64,000 nt of DNA. Origin: Acidobacteriota bacterium. Its GTDB lineage: Bacteria; Acidobacteriota; Aminicenantia; Aminicenantales; Saccharicenantaceae. Within the stretch, counting starts at the first letter, position 1, and each line of letters begins with the position of its first letter. The notes under the pieces are model-generated. The model was given only the letters and a program-made list of their open reading frames with translations, did not search any database and was not told the origin of the DNA. The stretch spans positions 124,001-188,000 of the forward strand of contig JAKLEN010000006.1 in NCBI GenBank assembly GCA_022711665.1. The letters are read 5' to 3'. A program made the position numbers and the translations under genes. Shown piece after piece: positions 8,442-16,561 of the stretch.

Positions 8442-10712
8442 ATGAAGAACGGTAACGAGATCCAGCTGGCCGATTACGAGATCGCGGAGCCGCAGCAGAT
8501 CAACCTGCGCGACTACTGGGACCGCCTGATGCGGCGCAAGGGGACGGTCCTGGCCGTCACCCTGGGCGTCTTCATCCTGGGCGCGTTCTGGACGTTCATC
8601 CAGAAGCCGGTCTATACGGCCAAGTCGCAGCTGCTCGTCGAGAAGGAGCCGAACATCCTCTCGTTCGAGCAGGTCCTGCAGATCGAGTCGATGCGCGACG
8701 ACTTCTACCAGACGCAGTACCGGCTCCTGAGCGGGCGGGGGCTGGCCGACACGGTCATCGAGCGCCTGAAGCTCTACGGCAACCCCGAGTTCGTCGGCAA
8801 GCCCGAGACCCGGAAGAAGCCGGTCGACCCGGCCGACCACGTCTTCCGCGAAGGGCTCATCGACGACTTCCTGGCCCGCCTGACGGTCAAGCCGGTGCGG
8901 CTGACCCGGCTGGTCGACGTCTCATTCGGGGCCCGCGACCCCCGGCTGGCGGCCGACTGCGTCAACGAGCTGACTGCGGCCTTCATCGACCTCAACATCA
9001 ACATGAAGTACGCCGCGACCGAGCAGGCGACGACCTTCCTGACCGAGCAGATCAAGGGGCTCCAGGCCGAGATCGAGCGGAAGTCGAAGGAGCTCCAGGG
9101 CTACGAGGCCGAGGCCAACATCGTCGCCCTGAGTGACAGCGAGACGACGGTCATCGACCGCCTGAGCCAGCTCAACAAGGCCCTGACCGAGGCCCAGATC
9201 GAGCGCTCGCAGAAGGAAGCCACCTGGAACGGTCTGAAGAACGTCAGCCCGGACTACGTGCCCGAGGCCTTCACCAATCCCCTCATCCAGAGGCTGCGGG
9301 AGGAGTACGTCCGGCTCAAGCGCGAGACGCAGAAGATGGAGGAGCGCTTCCAGCCGGACTACCCCGAGCTGCAGCGGATGAAGGTCGAGACCGAAGCGGC
9401 CCGCATGTCGCTCGCGGCCGAGACCGAGAACCTGGTCAAGGGCGCCTTCTCGGAATTCCAGACGGCCCTCAGCCGGGAACGGTCGCTCCAGGCCGAGTTC
9501 AACGAGCAGAAGGGCGAGGCCTTCAAGATGAACTCGAGCGCCGTCCTCTACAACGGCCTGAAGGTCGAGATCCAGAACAAGAAAACGCTCCTCGACTCGC
9601 TGCTGCGGCGGGAGAGCGAGACGGGCGTCGAGGCCCGGCTCAAGGGGCTGCGGACCTCGAACATACGCGTCGTCGACCGGGCCCGCGTGCCGGTGCGGCC
9701 GTCGAGCCCGAACAAGAAGCGCAACCTCATCCTGGCCCTCCTCCTGGGGCTGGCCGGGGGCATAGGCTTGGCCTTCCTGTTCGACGTCCTTGACAACAGC
9801 GTCAAGACGAGCGAGGACGTCGAGCACTACGCCGGGCTGCCGACGCTCGGCCTCGTCCCCAAGTTCAGCCTCGAGGGGATGAACAAGGCCTACAATTACG
9901 GGCGGCGGCTGAAGAGCGGCCGGGAGCCGGTCCAGCTGGCCGCCGCGGCGGGCGCGGCCGGGGAGGGGGGCGGCGCCTCCGGCCCGGCGGCCCCGATCGT
10001 CGGCGAGGTCGAGAGGGCCGAGCATCCCGGCAGTATCGAGCTCGTGCCGCACTACTTCCCCAACTCGCGCCTGGCCGAGAGCTACCGTTCGATCCGGACG
10101 GCCCTGCTGCTCTCTTCCGCCGACCATCCGGTCAAGACCCTGGCCGTCACCAGCGCCCTGCCGGGCGAGGGGAAGACGGTCACGACCTCCAACCTGGCCG
10201 TCACCCTGGCCCAGTCGGGCAAGACCGTGGTCGTGGTCGACGCCGACCTGCGGCGGCCGCGCCAGCACCGCATCTTCAAGGTCAAGAACACTTTCGGGCT
10301 GACGACCTACCTGACGGACTCCGTGCCGGTCAAGGACGTCATCAAATCGACCGAGATCCCGAATTTGTTCCTGGTCAACGCCGGGCCCATCCCGCCCAAC
10401 CCGGCCGAGCTGCTGGGCTCCGAGAAGATGGCCCGGTTCATCCGCATGATGGCCGAGGAGTGCGACTATCTCATCTTCGACCTGCCGCCCATGCTCGAGA
10501 TCAGCGACGCGCTGGTGCTCGGGGCCAAGGTGGACGGCATGGTGCTCGTCGTCCAGGGCGACAAGACGTCGCGGGAGGCCCTGAAGAAGTCCCGGGAGAG
10601 GCTCGACCTGCTCAAGGTCCGGACGCTGGGCGTGGTCATCAACAACGTCAGCCTGCCCCATCACGGATACTATTATTATAAGGATTATTATCACAGCTAT
10701 CACACGTCCTGA
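8442..10712 (+). CDS. Polysaccharide co-polymerase with tyrosine autokinase domain (Wzc-like)
   Basis: A 756-residue fusion. The N-terminal Wzz domain has a membrane segment near 36-54, a long coiled-coil periplasmic region, and a second membrane segment near 428-449. The cytoplasmic BY-kinase has Walker A SALPGEGKT (about 571), Walker A' VVVDADLRRPR (about 598) and Walker B LIFDLPPM (about 676). The tail YYYYKDYYHSYHTS holds seven tyrosines, the expected autophosphorylation cluster. It would control chain length and polymer export with the Wza-like protein. The adjacent PHP phosphatase should reverse its phosphorylation. Confidence 0.93.
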   Translation: MKNGNEIQLADYEIAEPQQINLRDYWDRLMRRKGTVLAVTLGVFILGAFWTFIQKPVYTAKSQLLVEKEPNILSFEQVLQIESMRDDFYQTQYRLLSGRGLADTVIERLKLYGNPEFVGKPETRKKPVDPADHVFREGLIDDFLARLTVKPVRLTRLVDVSFGARDPRLAADCVNELTAAFIDLNINMKYAATEQATTFLTEQIKGLQAEIERKSKELQGYEAEANIVALSDSETTVIDRLSQLNKALTEAQIERSQKEATWNGLKNVSPDYVPEAFTNPLIQRLREEYVRLKRETQKMEERFQPDYPELQRMKVETEAARMSLAAETENLVKGAFSEFQTALSRERSLQAEFNEQKGEAFKMNSSAVLYNGLKVEIQNKKTLLDSLLRRESETGVEARLKGLRTSNIRVVDRARVPVRPSSPNKKRNLILALLLGLAGGIGLAFLFDVLDNSVKTSEDVEHYAGLPTLGLVPKFSLEGMNKAYNYGRRLKSGREPVQLAAAAGAAGEGGGASGPAAPIVGEVERAEHPGSIELVPHYFPNSRLAESYRSIRTALLLSSADHPVKTLAVTSALPGEGKTVTTSNLAVTLAQSGKTVVVVDADLRRPRQHRIFKVKNTFGLTTYLTDSVPVKDVIKSTEIPNLFLVNAGPIPPNPAELLGSEKMARFIRMMAEECDYLIFDLPPMLEISDALVLGAKVDGMVLVVQGDKTSREALKKSRERLDLLKVRTLGVVINNVSLPHHGYYYYKDYYHSYHTS

Positions 10713-10744
10713 GGGGCAGTAAGGGCTGAGACCGGGCGAGAGCG

Positions 10745-11668
10745 ATGATCGATCTTCATACCCACCTGCTGTGGGACTGGGACGACGGGCCGGACGATCT
10801 CTACCAGGCCCGGGCCATGTGCCGTCTGGCCGAGCAGGACGGCACGGACACGATCTGCCTGACGCCCCACATCTTCCGCATGACCCGCTACAAGGACGAC
10901 CTGGGGGTGCTGCGGCAGCGGATGGAGGAGTTCGGCCGGGAGATGCGGGCCGCGGGCGTCCCGATCGAGTTCCACTGGGGGGCCGAGGTCTTCGTCCACG
11001 CCGAGGTCGTCAGGGCCGTCGAGAAGTACCGCTTCACGGTGGACCAGACGAGCTACGTCTTCCTCGAGTTCGCCTCGGAGGGCGTGCCCGCCGGGGCGGC
11101 CAACATGCTGGCCCAGCTGATGAGCAAGGGGTTCGTGCCCGTCATCAGCCACCCGGAGCGGAACCGGGGCTTCGCCGCCCGGCCGGAGCTGCTGTTCGAA
11201 TTCGTCAACATGGGCTGCGCGGCCCAGGTGACGGCGGCCAGCCTGACGGGTGAGCTGGGCAAGGAGGTCCGGGCCACGGCCGGGCTCTTCATGATGAACA
11301 ACCTCGTCCACATCATCGCCAGCGACGCCCACCGGACCATCGGCCGTCCGCCCGGGCTGAGCCGGGCCGTCCAGGCGGCGGCCCGGATCGTCGGCGAGAG
11401 CAAGGCCCGGGCCATGGTCACCGAGATCCCCCGGGCCATCCTCGACAACAAGGCCCTGCCGGATTGGGGGGAGCCCGAAAACCCCCTCCGGCGCAAGGCT
11501 TGGACGCAGCGGCTGCTGGGCATGCCGCGCCGGCCTTCCCGGGCCGCCGTGGGAGACCGGGACCGGGAGGGAGACCCGGGGAGCGAGGCGGGCCCGGCCG
11601 GGGAGGGCCCCAAGAGGGCCAGGCCGGGATCGACGACCCTGCTGAAAATCAAAAAAAAGGGTGCTTGA
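10745..11668 (+). CDS. PHP-family tyrosine-protein phosphatase (CpsB/CapC/YwqE-like)
   Basis: A 307-residue metal-dependent phosphatase. The PHP ligands are readable: DLHTHLLW at residues 3-10, GAEVF, SHPERN and SDAHR. It should dephosphorylate the tyrosine tail of the kinase encoded just upstream, the standard pairing in capsule loci. Family members are about 250 residues. This one has an extra basic, low-complexity C-terminal tail of roughly 55 residues ending TLLKIKKKGA, possibly for membrane or nucleic-acid contact, which is speculation. Confidence 0.88.
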   Translation: MIDLHTHLLWDWDDGPDDLYQARAMCRLAEQDGTDTICLTPHIFRMTRYKDDLGVLRQRMEEFGREMRAAGVPIEFHWGAEVFVHAEVVRAVEKYRFTVDQTSYVFLEFASEGVPAGAANMLAQLMSKGFVPVISHPERNRGFAARPELLFEFVNMGCAAQVTAASLTGELGKEVRATAGLFMMNNLVHIIASDAHRTIGRPPGLSRAVQAAARIVGESKARAMVTEIPRAILDNKALPDWGEPENPLRRKAWTQRLLGMPRRPSRAAVGDRDREGDPGSEAGPAGEGPKRARPGSTTLLKIKKKGA

Positions 11669-11690
11669 CCGACTAATATGGTTGTATAAT
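11665..11690 (+). promoter_or_regulatory. Putative promoter for the first Ig-like membrane protein gene
   Basis: A perfect TATAAT lies at 11685-11690, rare in this GC-rich DNA. TTGACC at 11665-11670 is only 14 bases upstream, short of the ideal 17, so the -35 assignment is weak. AAGGAG at 11698-11703 and the ATG at 11711 follow at standard spacing. Confidence 0.5.
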
Positions 11691-11710
11691 AGGCCTAAAG
11701 GAGTCCCCGG

Positions 11711-12256
11711 ATGTTCGATTTCTGCGCCTTTAAGTCCCGGGCCTTGGCAGGTGGGATGATCGCGGCCTTTCTTCTCGTGAGCCTGCCTACGGCCGTTCCG
11801 GCCCGCGGCCAGGATCAGACGAAGAGCCTGATGCGTCAGGGCACCCTTCAGGGCGTGGTCTATTCCGAGGGCCTGAGAGCCCGGGTGGCCAATGCCGTGG
11901 TCAAGATCAGGAACCTCAACAACCAGAAGGAATATTCGAGCGCGCCGACCGACGCCAAGGGCAACTACAGGATCCTGATGATCGAGGAAGGCTGGTACAC
12001 CCTGGGCGTCACGACGGCGACGGGGGACTTCAACCTTAATTACGGCATCTACATCAAGGCCGGCGAGACGGCCAAGCTGTCGGTCGAGATGCTGCCGGGC
12101 GGTATGCTCGAAGGCAAGGGCGGCCGGATGTCCGGCAAGAAGAGCTTCTTCGCGACGCCGGGGGGCGTGTTGCTGATCGTCGCCGCCGCCGGCGGGGCCG
12201 GTTTCGGGATCTACGAGCTGACCAAGAGCGAAGAGGAAGTCTCTCCGGTCCGCTGA
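11711..12256 (+). CDS. Exported Ig-like (carboxypeptidase-regulatory-like) single-pass protein, paralog 1
   Basis: A 181-residue protein with an N-terminal signal or anchor (residues about 12-33), one carboxypeptidase-regulatory-like beta-sandwich (LQGVVYSEGLRARVANAVVKIR through the KGNYRI turn), a short linker, and a C-terminal membrane segment near 152-170 followed by a charged tail EEEVSPVR. The ribosome site AAGGAG is seven bases before the ATG. The next gene encodes a paralog of the same layout. No function is known to me; location among export genes suggests a role in envelope attachment or regulation of polymer export. Confidence 0.78.
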   Translation: MFDFCAFKSRALAGGMIAAFLLVSLPTAVPARGQDQTKSLMRQGTLQGVVYSEGLRARVANAVVKIRNLNNQKEYSSAPTDAKGNYRILMIEEGWYTLGVTTATGDFNLNYGIYIKAGETAKLSVEMLPGGMLEGKGGRMSGKKSFFATPGGVLLIVAAAGGAGFGIYELTKSEEEVSPVR

Positions 12257-12308
12257 CGCCCGCGGCCTTCGGGGCCGGGACGCGAAAAAAGCGGCCGCAA
12301 GTATTCCC

Positions 12309-12338
12309 TTGACATAAGACATTGATATGATTCATTAT
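12309..12338 (+). promoter_or_regulatory. Putative promoter for the second Ig-like membrane protein gene
   Basis: Consensus TTGACA at 12309-12314, an 18-base spacer, and CATTAT at 12333-12338 (four of six to TATAAT), in an A/T-rich patch 31 bases before the chosen start. It would give the second paralog its own transcript. Confidence 0.5.
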
Positions 12339-12368
12339 TGGCGAGACAACGGAGTGGGAGGCCTGCAG

Positions 12369-12884
12369 ATGAAAAAGTTCGTGGCTGTTTTCCTGATCGG
12401 AGCTTTCGTCTTGCTGATCGCGCCCCTGGCGTCGTTCTCGGCCCCCAAGGGGAGCGGGGCGCTGGCCGGCCATATCTACAACGAGGACATGCGGACGCCG
12501 GTGCGCAACGCCATCGTCAAGCTGCGTAACCTGACCACCTTGAAGGAATATATGAGCGAGCCGACGGATCCGGACGGCATGTACAGGATCCCCGGCCTCG
12601 AGGAAGGCCGCTACGTGATGGGCGTCCAGGGGCCGACGGGCTCGTACAACTTCCATTACAGCATCATGATCAAGGCCGACGCGCTGGCCAAGCTCTCCCT
12701 GGCCATGAAGCCCGGTAACGCCCCGGTGATGCTGCAGCAGAGCAGCGGCAGCTGGAAGAAGAAAACGACGATCGTCGATTTCTTCAAGTCGCCGGCGGGC
12801 ATCCTGACGGTCATCGCGGCCGTCGAGGTCGCCCTCTTCGCCGTCGCGCTGGCCGAGGACGAAGCCTCGCCGGTCGTGAACTAG
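12369..12884 (+). CDS. Exported Ig-like (carboxypeptidase-regulatory-like) single-pass protein, paralog 2
   Basis: A 171-residue protein. The start at 12369 is chosen because GGGAG at 12356-12360 is eight bases upstream and the signal peptide MKKFVAVFLIGAFVLLIAP follows at once; an in-frame ATG at 12327 would add 14 unlikely residues. One beta-sandwich domain (AGHIYNEDMRTPVRNAIVKLR onward) is followed by a C-terminal membrane helix near 140-160 and the tail DEASPVVN. It matches the previous protein in domain order and in the SPV tail. Unknown function. Confidence 0.77.
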   Translation: MKKFVAVFLIGAFVLLIAPLASFSAPKGSGALAGHIYNEDMRTPVRNAIVKLRNLTTLKEYMSEPTDPDGMYRIPGLEEGRYVMGVQGPTGSYNFHYSIMIKADALAKLSLAMKPGNAPVMLQQSSGSWKKKTTIVDFFKSPAGILTVIAAVEVALFAVALAEDEASPVVN

Positions 12885-12937
12885 GACCTGGCAGAACCCT
12901 TTTCGGAAGCCTTCCGCCGGAGGCGCGCCCGGCGGCA

Positions 12938-12966
12938 TTGACCCCTTCGTCGTTCTTTCATAAGAT
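12938..12966 (+). promoter_or_regulatory. Putative promoter for the O-antigen ligase-like gene
   Basis: TTGACC at 12938-12943, a 17-base spacer and TAAGAT at 12961-12966. The predicted transcript start is about ten bases before the GTG at 12984, with AAGGGAG as ribosome site between them. Confidence 0.55.
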
Positions 12967-12983
12967 AGCGGAAAGGGAGTCGC

Positions 12984-15182
12984 GTGATCGAAGGCATCGT
13001 CTTCTGGGGGCTGTGCGCGGTCCTCGTCTTCGTCCCCCTGCCCATCGGCTCGGTCGAGGAGTGGTCGGTCTTCGCCTTCGAGGCGGCGACGATCTTCCTG
13101 ACCCTGCTCTATGTCGCGGGCCGGCTGGCCGGCCGGAAGGCCCCGGCGAGGCCGGAGCCTGGGCTTCGGGCCAGCGACCGCCTCGAGGGGCGCCTGCCGG
13201 GCTTCGTCAAGGTTCTCCTCGGTGTCTTTCTGGGTTTCTCCGTCCTCCAGATCGCGCCTCTCCCGGCGTCATTGGTCAAGGTCCTGTCGCCGCGGGCCTA
13301 CGCCATCCACGCCGGCCTGGTGCGCGACGCGATCAGCGCTCCTTCGCCGTCGCTGACGCTTTCGCTCAACCCGGCGGCCAGCCTCTACGAGCTCGTCCTC
13401 ATCGTCTGCTACGGCCTCTTCGGCTACCTTGTGCTGCGAACGGTCCGGGGGCGGGGACGGGCCGAGATCCTGGTCGTCGTCATCTTGGCGTCGGCCCTGT
13501 TCCAGGCCTTCTACGGCATGGCCGAGACGTTCAGCGGCCACGAGATGATCCTCGGCCGGCCCAAGCGTTACGGCCTGGGCTCGGTCACCGGGACCTTCGT
13601 CAACCGCAACCATTTCGCCGGCTTCCTGGAGATGGCCTTCCCGCTGGGGCTGGGCTACCTCCTGGTCAAAGCCCGGTATTTCGCCATGGAGAAGGGCCTG
13701 TCGCTGCGGCGGCGGATCCTCTGGTTCAGCCAGGAGAGCCTGCAGTGGACGCTGCTCCTGGGCCTGGCGCCGGTTTTCATCGGCGTCGGGCTGATCTTTT
13801 CCAAGTCCCGGTCGGGCATCATGATCCTGGCCGTCACCGCCGTGCTGGCGGCCGCGGCCGTGGCCTCGTGGCGCGAGCTCTCGGACGCGGACGGCGAAGG
13901 GGAGGGACGCGGGGAAGCGAGCGGGGCCTGGGAGGACCGGGAGGCGGCCAATGAAAGCCGGCGGCGCTTCGGGCGGATCGTGCGTTTCGTCCTGGCTTTC
14001 GTCCTGGCCGCGGCCGTCTGGATCGGGATCGGCCCGGTCATCAAGCGCTTCTCGGAGGTCGACATCTCGGCGGAGGCGCGGCGGACCTTCTACCGGGACA
14101 CGGTCGAGCTGATAGGCGATTACCTCTGGACGGGGAGCGGCAAGGGCACCTACGTTAACGCCTACGCCATGTACGAAAAGGTCGACGATCGGCTGCGGCT
14201 CTCCTACGCCCACAACGACTACCTGGAGACGGCCGCCGAGAACGGGCTGGTCGGCGGCGGGGCGCTGGCCGCGGCCGGGATCGGGCTCCTGGTCGCGCTG
14301 GCCGGGATGTGGCGCCGGCGGCGGAATCCCTTCGACAAGGGCATCGGGCTCGGCGCGATGCTCGGCGTCGCGGCCCTGCTCATCCACGCCTTCACGGACT
14401 TCAACCTGCAGATCACGGCCAATGCCGTTTACTTCACGACCCTGGCCGCCCTGGGCCTGGCCGTGATGTTCAGGGAGCCGCGCGCCGTCGGGAACGGCGG
14501 GGCCGGGAAGAGGCCGGGGGCGGGGGACCGCCTGCGCCCCTTCCTCGCCGCCGCTCTGGCCGCGGCCGTTTTCGTCCCGGCCGTCCGTAGCTTCCTGGGC
14601 TACCGCGAGCTGGCCCTCTATCGCCGGGAGCGGGCCGCGGCCCGCAGCGTCGAGAGCGCTTTCCCGGCTCTCGAGGCCCGGCTGGCCAGGGCCGCGTCCC
14701 TGTCCCCCCTGGCCGTCTTCCAGGCCGAATCGGCCCGGCTGGACATGGAGATGGCCCGGGTGGCCAACGACGCCGGCCGCGACGAGGACCGCGACACCTT
14801 CTGCGATCGGGCCGTGGCCCGCTACGGCCGGGCCATCGCCGCCAACCCGATCGACGCCGGCCTCCATTACGAGATGGGCACCGCCTATCTCCTGTACAAC
14901 TTCCCCCTGATGACCTACCAGGACCGGGCCAGGGCCTATTTCCGCCAGGCCCTCCGCTTCAAGCCGGCCGACGAGACCATCAACCTCAACGTCCAGTTCC
15001 TCTTTTTCACCTGGTGGCCGACGCTCGAGGAGGGGGAGCGGCAATACGCCGCCGGCCTGTACCGGTCCATGACGGTCCGCAGTCCCGACTTCCCGGCCAA
15101 GCTGGAACGCCGCTGGACCCGGAGCTACGGCGCGCCGGACGCCCTCCGCGCCATCCTGGCCGATCTGCCCGCGGCCCGGTAG
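12984..15182 (+). CDS. O-antigen ligase/polymerase family membrane protein with C-terminal repeats
   Basis: A 732-residue protein starting at GTG with AAGGGAG five bases upstream. About ten or more hydrophobic segments cover residues 1-540. The large loop contains RRTFYRDTVELIGDYLWTG and the family-typical SYAHNDYLETAAENG, matching the Wzy_C/WaaL ligase-polymerase fold with its conserved Arg and His. The last 170 residues are soluble and TPR-like (LHYEMGTAYLLYNF, ARAYFRQALRFKP). It is the likely polymerase or ligase of the locus. Ligase and polymerase cannot be told apart from sequence alone. Confidence 0.82.
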   Translation: MIEGIVFWGLCAVLVFVPLPIGSVEEWSVFAFEAATIFLTLLYVAGRLAGRKAPARPEPGLRASDRLEGRLPGFVKVLLGVFLGFSVLQIAPLPASLVKVLSPRAYAIHAGLVRDAISAPSPSLTLSLNPAASLYELVLIVCYGLFGYLVLRTVRGRGRAEILVVVILASALFQAFYGMAETFSGHEMILGRPKRYGLGSVTGTFVNRNHFAGFLEMAFPLGLGYLLVKARYFAMEKGLSLRRRILWFSQESLQWTLLLGLAPVFIGVGLIFSKSRSGIMILAVTAVLAAAAVASWRELSDADGEGEGRGEASGAWEDREAANESRRRFGRIVRFVLAFVLAAAVWIGIGPVIKRFSEVDISAEARRTFYRDTVELIGDYLWTGSGKGTYVNAYAMYEKVDDRLRLSYAHNDYLETAAENGLVGGGALAAAGIGLLVALAGMWRRRRNPFDKGIGLGAMLGVAALLIHAFTDFNLQITANAVYFTTLAALGLAVMFREPRAVGNGGAGKRPGAGDRLRPFLAAALAAAVFVPAVRSFLGYRELALYRRERAAARSVESAFPALEARLARAASLSPLAVFQAESARLDMEMARVANDAGRDEDRDTFCDRAVARYGRAIAANPIDAGLHYEMGTAYLLYNFPLMTYQDRARAYFRQALRFKPADETINLNVQFLFFTWWPTLEEGERQYAAGLYRSMTVRSPDFPAKLERRWTRSYGAPDALRAILADLPAAR

Positions 15183-15226
15183 CCCGGCCGGCTGGGCGTC
15201 AGACCCTGCGGCCGGCGGCGCCGGGC
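15182..15226. terminator. GC-rich hairpin between convergent genes, possible bidirectional terminator
   Basis: GCCCGGC at 15182-15188 pairs with GCCGGGC at 15220-15226, with further GC-rich pairing possible inside. It lies in the 66-base gap between two converging genes. There is no T-run, so the call is tentative. Confidence 0.3.
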
Positions 15227-15248
15227 AGGAAGGCGGTCTTTTCCCCGA

Positions 15249-16547
15249 TCAGGCCCTGACCGGCCGCAGGTCGATCCGCGACAGGTCGTCCGTTCCCAGC
15301 CCCCGCCTGGCGCAGGCGGCGATGTGCGTCGCCTGGTCGCGGATCGATTCGAGCCCCTGGGCGGCCCGCTTTTCCTCGAGGATGTCGAGGCCGATCCGGT
15401 CCATGGCCACCGGGTCGCGGCTGAAGAAGATGCGGTTGTCGCGGGCGATCTGGGCCCCGGCCACGCTGACCGTCGAGATCTTGGCCGCCTCGCCGATGTG
15501 CAGGACCGTCTTGTCCCTGAGGCAGGGCTGGGCCAGGATCTCGGGGATGGCCTTCTCGCAGTAATCGATGTGGAAGCGGACCTTGTTCGTCGTCACCCCC
15601 AGGGCGATGTTCTTGGTCGCCCAGGTGACGCCGCTGTCCTCGTTGTGCTTGAGAACGGCGATGTTGACCAGCTTGGTGATGTCCCTGGTCACGATGTCGG
15701 CGAAGCAGGACTTCTCCTCGTCCTCGATGACGACGCCCTCGAACTCGCCGGCCACCTCGTCGGCGATGCGGCGGATGCCTTCGCGGTCGGCGTAATCGGT
15801 GTAGAGCCGGCGGATCTCCTTGTCGTACTTGGCGGCCTTGGCGTTGCCCTGCTGGATGAGCGTCCAGAGCCAAGTGACGGAGTTGAAGATCTGGCGCTGG
15901 GTCGCGTCCCGGGTGAAGCCGCGGCCGGCCAGCTCGCGGAATCTCCTGAGGGTGCCGTCCTCGAACGAGACGAAAACGCTCCGGTCGTAGCCCGGCACCC
16001 AGGGCACGACGCCCTCCCACTCGGTCGAGCAGCCCTGGACGCGGACCCCGGCCGGCCCCCGGTTGATGGCCAGGCCGGTCCGCCGGAAGTCGCGGTCGCC
16101 GCGGTCCCAGATGACGATGGCGTTCTTGCGGACGCCGGCGCTCTTGAGGCCGGCGACTGTCTCGTTGATCGAGGCCGGGGACGACGAGACGCGCGGCGCG
16201 CCGATGCAGTTGATCTTGATGCCCACGACGTCGTCGGGCGAGACGAGCGAGGACCAGGCGCCGGCCAGCGTCTTCTCGCCCGTGAGCTCGGTCAGCCCGC
16301 GCTCGAAGGCCCGATGGACGGCCGCCGGGTTGTAATCGAGATCGACGAGCATGTCGTCGGCGGCCGCGGCCACGACCCGGCTCCTGGCAGGGGCGGCGAC
16401 CGCGGCGGGGGAGGGGGCGGCCGGAGCGGGGGCGGGCCCCGCCTGAGGCGAGGCGACGCCGGCGCTGCGGCAGGCCAGGGCCCCGCCGAAAAGCGCCGTC
16501 CCGCCGCCCCACAGCGCCGCGTCCCTGACGAACGTCCGTCTCTTCAT
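15249..16547 (-). CDS. Tat-exported DUF362 domain protein
   Basis: A 432-residue protein starting with MKRRTFVRDAALWGGG, a twin-arginine-like signal; the start at 16547 has GGAGG six bases upstream although the frame is open further. After a Pro/Ala-rich linker comes the DUF362 domain (VGIKINCIGAP, IVIWDRGDRDFRRTG, HIGEAAKI). No ferredoxin-type Cys clusters are present, unlike some DUF362 proteins. It follows the beta-lactamase-like gene by 14 bases, so the two are probably one operon. DUF362 has no settled biochemical role to my knowledge. Confidence 0.8.
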   Translation of the reverse strand: MKRRTFVRDAALWGGGTALFGGALACRSAGVASPQAGPAPAPAAPSPAAVAAPARSRVVAAAADDMLVDLDYNPAAVHRAFERGLTELTGEKTLAGAWSSLVSPDDVVGIKINCIGAPRVSSSPASINETVAGLKSAGVRKNAIVIWDRGDRDFRRTGLAINRGPAGVRVQGCSTEWEGVVPWVPGYDRSVFVSFEDGTLRRFRELAGRGFTRDATQRQIFNSVTWLWTLIQQGNAKAAKYDKEIRRLYTDYADREGIRRIADEVAGEFEGVVIEDEEKSCFADIVTRDITKLVNIAVLKHNEDSGVTWATKNIALGVTTNKVRFHIDYCEKAIPEILAQPCLRDKTVLHIGEAAKISTVSVAGAQIARDNRIFFSRDPVAMDRIGLDILEEKRAAQGLESIRDQATHIAACARRGLGTDDLSRIDLRPVRA

Positions 16548-16561
16548 TGGTCCTCCGATCC

